This document shows, in pieces, positions 1 to 4,553 of a stretch of DNA of 5,548 nt. Where the stretch lies: positions 1-5,548 of the forward strand of contig PMMJ01000369.1 of assembly GCA_003162255.1 (NCBI GenBank), in the 5' to 3' direction. The notes under the pieces are model-generated. The model did no database searches, was not told where the DNA came from, and saw nothing but the letters and a program-made list of their open reading frames with translations. This DNA is from Acidobacteriaceae bacterium (lineage in GTDB: Bacteria; Acidobacteriota; Terriglobia; Terriglobales; Acidobacteriaceae). The position numbers were made by a program, and so were the translations under genes. Every line of letters starts with the position of its first letter. The stretch's first letter is position 1.

Positions 1-143
1 TGGGCGCCTTTTTATATTGCGTGAAAAGGGGATTTTGCGACAGCTAAGTTCCCTAAAGGCGGACTAGCTCTTATTTATACCAAGCGTTTGAAAGGGTGAG
101 GAAACGGGTTCAAATTTGGTAGGCGGGAACAACTTAAAGACGA

Positions 144-413
144 TCACGTCCCCAGAATGAACACGGGTAACGCGTAGAAGGACACAACGAAAATCAGAAA
201 AGACCAATCGAAACCGCGCATTCTCGCCGTCACAACAGCGACGCCTCCGCACACAAGGATACGCAACCAGAGATAACGAGGCCGACGAATCGGCTTGATG
301 TACTTGGCGCAATACGGACAGTTGAACGGCACCGGACGTATCGTCTCGGGCGTCAGAATGCCTTTGCACTCTGGACAGTCGCCAACGCGATCTAATGCTG
401 AGGGGTCAGACAT
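144..413 (-). CDS. Small zinc-ribbon membrane protein of unknown function
   Basis: An 89-residue protein. Two CPxC motifs, Cys13/Cys16 (CPEC) and Cys32/Cys35 (CPYC), 15 residues apart, form a four-cysteine zinc-ribbon-type site at the N-terminus. A basic stretch follows (about residues 36-46, KYIKPIRRPR). Then come two hydrophobic segments at about 47-63 and 69-88, separated by a short RMRG turn, with the protein ending almost at the end of the second. The likely arrangement is a cytoplasmic zinc ribbon joined to a two-helix membrane hairpin. The ATG is preceded only by weak GGG-rich sequence, so the start is less certain than the frame. Another minus-strand frame over the same DNA lacks these motifs and is judged a shadow. 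I do not recognise a named family; small proteins of this plan are usually annotated as hypothetical. Function is unknown. It diverges from the amidase gene across a spacer of 213 bases. Confidence 0.72.
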   Translation of the reverse strand: MSDPSALDRVGDCPECKGILTPETIRPVPFNCPYCAKYIKPIRRPRYLWLRILVCGGVAVVTARMRGFDWSFLIFVVSFYALPVFILGT

Positions 414-454
414 CGGCTAGCCCTACTAACCCTACAGCTAATCGAATCCCTTTT

Positions 455-485
455 CCAGTACCAAGGCTCTCAATTCTCAACTGAC
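455..485. repeat. Possible degenerate arm of the intergenic composite repeat
   Basis: This stretch holds CCAGTACC (455-462), like the arms of the repeat at 2549-2670, followed by GCTCTCAATTCTCAA (466-480). The latter matches the reverse complement of the right arm of the repeat at 2063-2165 at about 13 of 15 positions. No matching second arm is seen nearby, so this is at best a decayed or truncated copy. The call rests on similarity read by eye. Confidence 0.3.
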
Positions 486-505
486 GCAACCAGGCGAGAG
501 CTCTC

Positions 506-521
506 ATTGACCACGGTCAAT
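506..521. promoter_or_regulatory. Perfect 7-2-7 palindrome in a divergent spacer, possible operator
   Basis: ATTGACC (506-512) and GGTCAAT (515-521) are exact inverted repeats around AC. The site lies between the start codons of two divergent genes (413 on minus, 627 on plus). That position and its short spacing fit a dimeric transcription-factor operator better than an RNA hairpin, since a two-base loop is too tight. The left half also reads TTGACC, a near-consensus -35 element for the plus strand. A weak -10 candidate, GTTAAC (531-536), lies 18 bases beyond it. Which regulator would bind is unknown. Confidence 0.4.
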
Positions 522-626
522 CTTCGCGCCGTTAACCTCAAGGGGCACGAAGTCTCATGAAGGAAGTCCCACGAAGCGAACCCATTCGCTGCTATCCTGA
601 ATTCCGTTGCGACGTTCTCACACGAC

Positions 627-2057
627 ATGAACTCGAACACTCTTCTTTCCGCGCGGGAAATCGCGGCGCAGATCCGGAGCAAAGAGGTCTCGCCAGTGGA
701 GGTAGCTCGTGCTCACCTCGATCGCATCGAACGCCTCAATCCCAAGCTGAACGCATTCGTCGACTACCAGCCGGAAGTCGTGCTTGCTCAGGCACGCGAC
801 GCGGAGAAGGCGATCCTGCGCAGGGATAAGGATAAAGACGACCTCGGACCGCTGCATGGTGTGCCGGTTTCCATCAAGTCTGCGGTTGACGTTGCCGGAC
901 ATCGCTGTGAAGCCGGCACTCGCTTGCGCGCCGGACACATTGCTGCTGAGGATGCGCCGCTGGTGGCGCGTTTGCGTGCGGCCGGAGCCGTGATCCTTGG
1001 CGTCACTAACACTCCCGAATTGCTCATGGCCTGGGAAACCGACAATCTTCTTATTGGACGCACCAACAACCCCTGGGACCTGACTCGCACCTCAGGCGGG
1101 TCGAGCGGCGGAGAGGCCGCTGCCATTGCCGCGGGACTTTCCGCTGGCGGGGTGGGCAGCGACGGCGGCGGTTCGATCCGCGAGCCCGCGCACTTCTGCG
1201 GCATCTGCGGATTGAAGCCTACTCCCGGACGCATTCCTTCGACCGGGCACTTTCCCACATCCGGCGGTCCGTTTGCCCTGATCGGAGTGGTTGGGCCGAT
1301 GGCGCGCACCATAGAAGACGTGCGGACGCTGTTTGAAGCGATGGCGGGCTGGGACGACAGAGATCCTTGTGCCGCGCCGGTCGAGATGCGTGCGATCGAT
1401 GAATCGGCAGTGCGGGCTATTAACATCGGCTTCTTCGACGACGATGGCCGAACGCCAGTCACGAAAGAAACCAGGGCGGCGGTGAATCGTGCTGCGTCCC
1501 TTTTGTCGAGCTGCGGATTTCGTGTCGAGCCGTTCCGTCCCGAGGGGCTCGAAGAAGCGCGACAGCGATGGTGGGAGTTCTTCGGTACGGCGGGAGGGAT
1601 GATTCTTGAACCTATGTTGCGTGGGCACGAATCCGAACTGAGCCCGATTCTGCGCGAGTTTCTGGCGTGGACCAACACCGAGCCCACGCACACTGGCGAA
1701 TCGTTGCTCGCCGCCTGGCTGGGACGCGATGAGGTGCGCGAGAAGATTCTGTTGCAGATGCGGAAGTATCCGGTGCTGATTTGCCCGACCGCCGCCATTC
1801 CCGCGTTTCGTCATGGCGAACGCGAGTGGCTGGTGGAAGGGAAGACAGTGAAGTATCTCGACGCCTGGAGCTATTGCGAGTGGTTTAATCTGCTGGGTTT
1901 TCCCGCCGCCGTGGTTCCGATGGGCCGTTCGGAACAAGGCCTGCCGATCGGCGTGCAGATCGTTGGGCGCCCATGGCAAGAGGAAGTCGTGCTGGCAGTC
2001 GCCGCGAAACTCGAAGCCGAGCGCGGTCCTTGGTCAGCGCCTCCGCTGCTGGACTGA
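627..2057 (+). CDS. Amidase signature (AS) family amide hydrolase
   Basis: A 476-residue cytoplasmic serine hydrolase of the amidase-signature family, which splits carboxylic amides to acid and ammonia or amine. The Ser-cisSer-Lys triad is visible: Lys84 in GVPVSIKSAVD, Ser159 in TSGGSSGGEAA, and nucleophile Ser183 in GSDGGGSIREPA. Their spacing (75 and 24 residues) equals that of GatA and related enzymes. The glycine-rich core runs from about 155 to 201 and ends in GLKPTPGR. The C-terminal part carries the usual WFNLLGFPAAVVP and GLPIGVQIVGRP segments (about 415-455). The sequence METDN-like stretch before GRTNNPWD resembles FAAH and other general amidases. No gatB or gatC lies nearby, so a role as the tRNA amidotransferase A subunit is unlikely. 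The substrate cannot be told from the sequence. The frame is closed by a stop at 558-560, and 627 is the only ATG in the first part; no clear Shine-Dalgarno precedes it. Confidence 0.93.
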   Translation: MNSNTLLSAREIAAQIRSKEVSPVEVARAHLDRIERLNPKLNAFVDYQPEVVLAQARDAEKAILRRDKDKDDLGPLHGVPVSIKSAVDVAGHRCEAGTRLRAGHIAAEDAPLVARLRAAGAVILGVTNTPELLMAWETDNLLIGRTNNPWDLTRTSGGSSGGEAAAIAAGLSAGGVGSDGGGSIREPAHFCGICGLKPTPGRIPSTGHFPTSGGPFALIGVVGPMARTIEDVRTLFEAMAGWDDRDPCAAPVEMRAIDESAVRAINIGFFDDDGRTPVTKETRAAVNRAASLLSSCGFRVEPFRPEGLEEARQRWWEFFGTAGGMILEPMLRGHESELSPILREFLAWTNTEPTHTGESLLAAWLGRDEVREKILLQMRKYPVLICPTAAIPAFRHGEREWLVEGKTVKYLDAWSYCEWFNLLGFPAAVVPMGRSEQGLPIGVQIVGRPWQEEVVLAVAAKLEAERGPWSAPPLLD

Positions 2058-2062
2058 TCGTG

Positions 2063-2165
2063 CAGTTCTAAGTTCCCAGTTCTCAGTCAAGACAACAACA
2101 AGAGGATGAGGGCGCGGCCAGTCGCTTCGCCGTTGCTTTTTCTGAGAACTGAGAACCGAGAACTG
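2063..2165. repeat. Composite inverted repeat, copy 1 (CAGTTCTCAG-type arms)
   Basis: The left arm (2063-2086) and right arm (2142-2165) are self-complementary. CAGTTCT (2063-2069) pairs with AGAACTG (2159-2165). GTTC (2072-2075) pairs with GAAC (2153-2156). CAGTTCTCAG (2077-2086) pairs exactly with CTGAGAACTG (2142-2151). Within each arm the unit AGTTCTCAG-like is itself repeated in tandem. The 55-base interior carries a terminator-like hairpin whose core closely matches that of copy 2 at 2549-2670. The element begins 5 bases after the amidase stop codon. It encodes no protein. Confidence 0.75.
2111..2141 (+). terminator. Probable rho-independent terminator of the amidase gene
   Basis: GGCG (2111-2114) pairs with CGCC (2128-2131). 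After a C-T mismatch the inner bases pair again (G-T wobble, G-C, C-G) around a CAGTC loop. A T-rich tail, TTGCTTTTT (2133-2141), follows directly. The stem is weaker than that of the homologous hairpin at 2606-2639, but the layout is the same. It sits inside the arms of the composite repeat, about 55 bases after the amidase stop. Confidence 0.55.
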
Positions 2166-2221
2166 AGAGCTCAAAATTACAGGTGGCAATTCGTGTAAGA
2201 TTCTCTAGGCGAGTACAGTGC

Positions 2222-2350
2222 ACCGCTTCTGTGCGGTTTGATCCTGCCGGGCCGATTCGAGATGGGCCGGCGTTCCTTGATCATTGAACGACGATACTCC
2301 CCAATTTAACAGGTAGAACCGCAGCCTTTCGGTTGGCGGCACATTCCTGT
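2222..2350 (+). other. Hairpin-rich leader upstream of the 59-codon zinc-ribbon gene
   Basis: Three successive stems can be drawn. ACCGC (2222-2226) pairs with GCGGT (2233-2237). GCCGGgCC (2246-2253) pairs with GGgCCGGC (2264-2271), giving seven pairs and one G-G mismatch. AACCG (2317-2321) pairs with CGGTT (2330-2334), nested inside ACAGG (2309-2313) with CCTGT (2346-2350). The last outer arm ends one base before the Shine-Dalgarno of the next gene (AGGAG, 2352-2356). This may be a structured 5' leader or merely GC-rich sequence. No known riboswitch class is recognised, and no confident promoter was found. Confidence 0.3.
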
Positions 2351-2365
2351 CAGGAGAAACTGAAA

Positions 2366-2545
2366 ATGGCGAAAATTGCAAAGACAGCCGACCGGAAAAA
2401 GGTCATGGATACCACGAAATCGACCGCATGTCCCAAGTGCGGCAAGGAAACCCGTATCGTCAAGCGCATGAAAGACCGCGAGCGCGGCGTGCCGGGAGGA
2501 ATCTATATTTCGTGCTCGGCCTGCGAGTTTTTTGAAAAGCTGTGA
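2366..2545 (+). CDS. Small soluble zinc-ribbon protein, 59 residues
   Basis: A compact protein with a lysine-rich N-terminus (MAKIAKTADRKK), then CPKC (Cys22, Cys25) and CSAC (Cys50, Cys53). The pairs are 24 residues apart and form a single treble-clef or zinc-ribbon-type metal site. The middle is very basic (residues 28-40, KETRIVKRMKDRER) and the protein ends in FFEKL. There is no signal peptide or membrane segment. The ATG at 2366 is chosen because AGGAG (2352-2356) lies 9 bases upstream. An in-frame TTG at 2333 would add 11 residues but lacks such a site. The basic, zinc-ribbon character suggests nucleic-acid or ribosome contact, but that is inference. It is not a ribosomal protein that I recognise. 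It is monocistronic: a hairpin-rich leader precedes it and a strong terminator follows its stop. Confidence 0.8.
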   Translation: MAKIAKTADRKKVMDTTKSTACPKCGKETRIVKRMKDRERGVPGGIYISCSACEFFEKL

Positions 2546-2548
2546 AAG

Positions 2549-2670
2549 CAGTACCCAGTTGCCAGTACCCAGTACCCGGTAAAACCATGCACGCAACAGC
2601 GGAAGAGGCGCGGCTAGTCGTCGCGCCTTTTGCTTTTTTCTGGGTACTGGATAATGGGTGTTGGGTACTG
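2549..2670. repeat. Composite inverted repeat, copy 2 (CAGTACCCA-type arms)
   Basis: CAGTACCCA (2549-2557) pairs exactly with TGGGTACTG (2662-2670). CCAGTACCCAG (2562-2572) pairs exactly with CTGGGTACTGG (2640-2650). An asymmetric internal loop separates the two stems. Within the left arm the unit CAGTACCC occurs three times, and related GGGTACTG units occur in the right arm. The interior holds a strong terminator hairpin whose core matches copy 1 (GGCGCGGCyAGTCG, CGCC, GCTTTTT, CTG). The element starts 3 bases after the zinc-ribbon stop and fills almost the whole convergent spacer up to the pyrF stop. Confidence 0.8.
2606..2639 (+). terminator. Rho-independent terminator of the zinc-ribbon gene
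   Basis: AGGCGCGGC (2606-2614) pairs with GTCGCGCCT (2620-2628) in a nine-pair stem with one G-T wobble and a TAGTC loop. The tail TTTTGCTTTTTT runs from 2628 to 2639. The T-tract is on the plus strand only, so this hairpin should end transcription of the zinc-ribbon gene rather than of pyrF. It lies at the centre of the inverted repeat 2549-2670. Confidence 0.82.
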
Positions 2671-2677
2671 ATGCGCT

Positions 2678-3373
2678 CTACCCCATCTGCCCAAGAATCG
2701 CCCGCGCCTCGGAAGCCGGGTCCGCGGCTTCTGTGATTGGGCGCCCGACTACGATGTACGAGGCTCCGGCGGCAATCGCTTCCGCAGGGGTGACGATGCG
2801 CGCCTGGTCATTGGGTCCGCTGCCCGCAGAACGCACTCCGGGCGTTACGATGACGAAGTCGCGGCCAAACTCCTTGCGCAGAGCGGCGGCTTCCAGCGCC
2901 GACGCGACCACGCCTTTGCATCCGTTCGAAAGCGCCAGGGCGGCCAGCCGCAGCACTTGATCGAGCACTCCTTCGCGCAGGCCAATTTTGCCCAGGTCGA
3001 CGTCGTCCAGGCTGGTCAGCACCGTGACCCCCAGGACCAGCACGTCGGGCTTGATGGCGTGCGCGGCTTCAACGGCAGCGCGCAACATCTTGCCGCCTCC
3101 GGAGGCGTGCACCGTCAGCATACTCACGCCCAGCTGGGCCGCCTCGCGGACAGCTGCTCCGACGGTGTTGGGGATGTCGTGATACTTGAGATCGAGAAAG
3201 ACGCGGCGTCCCGACCCTACCAGTTCGCGGACAATCGAGGGACCCTCGGCGGTGTAGAGTTGCATGCCGACTTTGTAGGCGAGGGCAGAGTCAGCGACGG
3301 CCGCCACGATGTTCCGGGCGGCCGCGGCCGTGGATACATCCAAGGCAACGATGAGGCGCTGGCGCGGTTCCAT
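2678..3373 (-). CDS. pyrF: Orotidine 5'-phosphate decarboxylase
   Basis: Catalyses OMP to UMP plus CO2, the last step of de novo UMP synthesis; cytoplasmic TIM barrel of the short bacterial type. Residue numbers here count from an in-frame GTG at 3382. Visible motifs are LIVALDVS with Asp15, YKVGMQLY with Lys37, and the catalytic FLDLKYHDIPNTV with Asp64, Lys66 and Asp69. TVHASGGGKML follows, then TPGVRSAG with the phosphate-binding Arg184, and the closing VVGRPIT (211-217). All catalytic residues are present and the length is usual. I place the start at the ATG (3371-3373, 231 residues) because GGTG lies six bases upstream of it. The GTG nine bases earlier has no better site and would give 234 residues. 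It follows rlpA by about 32 bases on the same strand, so the two are probably cotranscribed. It converges on the zinc-ribbon gene across repeat copy 2. Confidence 0.95.
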   Translation of the reverse strand: MEPRQRLIVALDVSTAAAARNIVAAVADSALAYKVGMQLYTAEGPSIVRELVGSGRRVFLDLKYHDIPNTVGAAVREAAQLGVSMLTVHASGGGKMLRAAVEAAHAIKPDVLVLGVTVLTSLDDVDLGKIGLREGVLDQVLRLAALALSNGCKGVVASALEAAALRKEFGRDFVIVTPGVRSAGSGPNDQARIVTPAEAIAAGASYIVVGRPITEAADPASEARAILGQMG

Positions 3374-3405
3374 ATTCTGCACCGTCGTTGCCGAGTTTAT
3401 CGGGT

Positions 3406-3903
3406 TTAGTTCAACTTGGCTACGGGTTGCAGCAGCGCCATGTCCGTGGGCTGGTAGAGATCCAAGCGGACCTTCTGCACTCCGCGTTCTTTGAAGCCCA
3501 ATGCACGCGCGGCGTTGTAGGAAACGTCGATGATCCGGCCGTCCACCACGGGACCCCGGTCATTGACGCGAACCACAACGGCCTTGCCGTTCCTCAGGTT
3601 GGTGACCTTGACGAACGATCCCAGCGGAAGGCTGGGATGAGCGGCCGTGAAATCGCGCATATCGAAAGGCTCTCCGCTGGCCGTCGTCTTGCCCTGGAAA
3701 TACTCGCCATACCAGGACGCGGTGCCCACTTGATAAGCCTTCGACTTCGGGCTGTTGGTCTTTCGTTTGTGCCCGCTGGTCTGATTGACCAGTGGCTGTG
3801 TGACCTTGGCGGCTTCCAGGCTGCTTGGCCCGGATGCGGCTCCGGCCCCCAGACTGGCGACTGATAAAAGCACCGCCAAGCCTTCGGCTAAACGTCGTCG
3901 CAT
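3406..3903 (-). CDS. rlpA: RlpA-type septal lytic transglycosylase, DPBB domain
   Basis: A 165-residue exported protein of the RlpA family, whose members cleave denuded peptidoglycan at the septum. An N-terminal signal peptide (MRRR, hydrophobic core about 8-20, small residues AGAAS at 20-24) leads to a basic Ser/Thr-rich linker and then the double-psi beta-barrel domain from about 57 to 150. Landmarks are GTASWYGEYFQGKTTASGE, AAHPSLPLGS and VRVNDRGP. Glu78, Asp81, His89 and Asp115 keep the spacing (3, 11, 37) of the catalytic and conserved residues Glu120, Asp123, His131 and Asp157 of Pseudomonas RlpA, so it should be active. It has no lipobox cysteine and no SPOR domain, so it is predicted to be a soluble periplasmic form rather than a septum-anchored lipoprotein. 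The ATG has a good Shine-Dalgarno (GAGAGG on the minus strand, 3911-3916, seven-base spacing). It is transcribed from the promoter at 3974-4002 and leads into pyrF. Confidence 0.93.
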   Translation of the reverse strand: MRRRLAEGLAVLLSVASLGAGAASGPSSLEAAKVTQPLVNQTSGHKRKTNSPKSKAYQVGTASWYGEYFQGKTTASGEPFDMRDFTAAHPSLPLGSFVKVTNLRNGKAVVVRVNDRGPVVDGRIIDVSYNAARALGFKERGVQKVRLDLYQPTDMALLQPVAKLN

Positions 3904-3973
3904 TCAGTTACCTCTCATCGTGGAAAGTCGTTCTCTGGTCGTATGCTCCTTTGGTCAAACGAACAATCAGATA

Positions 3974-4002
3974 ATGCTACTGACGGCGGCGGGGTGTGTC
4001 AA
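3974..4002 (-). promoter_or_regulatory. Sigma70-type promoter of rlpA-pyrF
   Basis: Reading the minus strand, a perfect -35 TTGACA (4002-3997) is followed by a 17-base spacer and -10 TAGCAT (3979-3974), which matches TATAAT at four of six positions. Transcription would begin near 3967, giving a 5' leader of about 60 bases before the rlpA ATG at 3903. The optimal spacing and exact -35 make this the best promoter in the window. Confidence 0.68.
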
Positions 4003-4210
4003 TGAGAAACCAAGGGGCTTAATTAACTAACTGGTAATTAATCAATGACTTAGCTCCATGAAAAATATGGGTTTGTACTCGTATGTCATTGAAAGTAGTC
4101 AGTAGGAGATGATGGCATACTAGTTAACTATGAGATTTCGAGCTCCCACTGAATTCTCACAACCTCCTATTGAATGTTACACTTACATAAAAACACTACT
4201 AAGCGCAGCA

Positions 4211-4239
4211 TAATCAGTTACTTGCGAAGTACTGTATTA
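4211..4239. repeat. Twelve-pair hairpin with two single-base bulges
   Basis: TAAT (4211-4214), CAGT (4215-4218) and ACTT (4220-4223) pair with AAGT, ACTG and ATTA (4227-4239) around a GCG loop. T4219 and T4235 are bulged. No T-tract follows, so it is not a terminator. It lies in the AT-rich part of the rlpA-thiD spacer. Confidence 0.45.
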
Positions 4240-4278
4240 CTGACTGGTAAACGCCTGGGTTCATGGTTCGTCGCCATA

Positions 4279-4362
4279 GGAGGATCGAGAACGACCTTCA
4301 GAGCTCAGGCCACATTTTGGACGGCGCTTGGCGGCAGGTCTGAGCAGCTAGCGGAAGGCTCC
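4279..4362 (+). other. Possible extended stem structure upstream of thiD
   Basis: Four nested short stems can be drawn: GGAG (4279-4282) with CTCC (4359-4362), CCTTC (4295-4299) with GAAGG (4354-4358), GCTCAG (4303-4308) with CTGAGC (4340-4345), and GCCA (4309-4312) with TGGC (4329-4332). Internal loops separate them. This would be one long imperfect arm of a structured RNA or a decayed palindromic element. It was drawn by eye with no energy calculation, so chance pairing remains possible. Confidence 0.25.
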
Positions 4363-4375
4363 AGTTTCGTATCAG

Positions 4376-4395
4376 GGTATCGCTTTAGCGATACC
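4376..4395. repeat. Perfect 8-bp hairpin with TTTA loop
   Basis: GGTATCGC (4376-4383) and GCGATACC (4388-4395) are exact inverted repeats around TTTA. A second hairpin with the same TTTA loop lies 22 bases downstream. Such short palindromes with a CTTTAG centre resemble REP-type intergenic repeats; family membership is inferred. Confidence 0.6.
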
Positions 4396-4416
4396 GCCAG
4401 TCGTTCCAAATTAGAC

Positions 4417-4430
4417 GCCCCTTTAGGGGC
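4417..4430. repeat. Perfect 5-bp GC hairpin with TTTA loop
   Basis: GCCCC (4417-4421) and GGGGC (4426-4430) pair exactly around TTTA. It shares the loop, but not the stem sequence, with the hairpin at 4376-4395. No T-tract follows on either strand, so termination is not indicated. Confidence 0.5.
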
Positions 4431-4553
4431 CGGGCATCGAAATGTCGAGTTTCCCCCCGCAGCCTGTGAAATCGTACTTCCCCAAGACCCGATTCTCGGA
4501 GAACGCCCCATAGTGCTGTTCCCCGGTTCGAACTTTCGGTTTAAAGTGACAGC

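Larger units (their letters stand above)
4003..4553. other. Long spacer between rlpA and thiD, no convincing gene
   Basis: About 550 bases. The part up to roughly 4250 is clearly richer in A and T than the flanking genes; the rest is mixed. A plus-strand frame (4174-4563) is open but has no Shine-Dalgarno before its ATG, no recognisable domain and overlaps thiD by ten bases, so it is not called. Inverted repeats are frequent: CAATGAC/GTCATTG (4043-4049, 4085-4091), the hairpins listed separately, and a TTCTCgGAGAA dyad (4493-4503). The direct repeat ACTGGTAA appears near 4030 and 4243. I looked for a TPP riboswitch upstream of thiD and did not find its conserved CTGAGA and GAACCTGATC elements. 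The thiD promoter was not identified. Confidence 0.6.

Noticed and set aside
1..20. GGCGCC followed by T-run at the window edge, perhaps the tail of a terminator
   Set aside because: The upstream half of any hairpin lies outside the window, so it cannot be supported.
64..369. 101-codon minus-strand frame overlapping the 89-residue zinc-ribbon gene
   Set aside because: The overlapping frame has CPEC/CPYC motifs and two membrane segments; this one looks like an out-of-frame reading of the same DNA.
788..1979. Long minus-strand frames inside the amidase gene
   Set aside because: The plus-strand amidase has all its catalytic motifs; the antisense frames are rich in Arg, Ser and Pro and are shadows typical of GC-rich genes.
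627..2057. Amidase as GatA of the tRNA amidotransferase
   Set aside because: Triad spacing fits, but no gatB or gatC is nearby and the ETDN/GRTNNPW stretch is closer to general and FAAH-like amidases.
3950..3959. TTTGGTCAAA in the rlpA leader as a second copy of the 506-521 operator
   Set aside because: Only GGTCAA is shared and the dyad is imperfect; too short to link the two sites.
3977..4105. CTACTGAC / GTCAGTAG inverted repeat across the rlpA promoter region
   Set aside because: Eight bases separated by more than 110 bases is within chance expectation.
4263..4553. TPP riboswitch upstream of thiD
   Set aside because: A GGTCTGAGC stretch (4337-4345) briefly suggested it, but the conserved second half of the aptamer is absent.
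4511..4553. tRNA-like T-arm around GGTTCGAAC just before thiD
   Set aside because: The bases flanking TTCGAAC do not form the five-pair stem and no acceptor, D or anticodon arms can be drawn.
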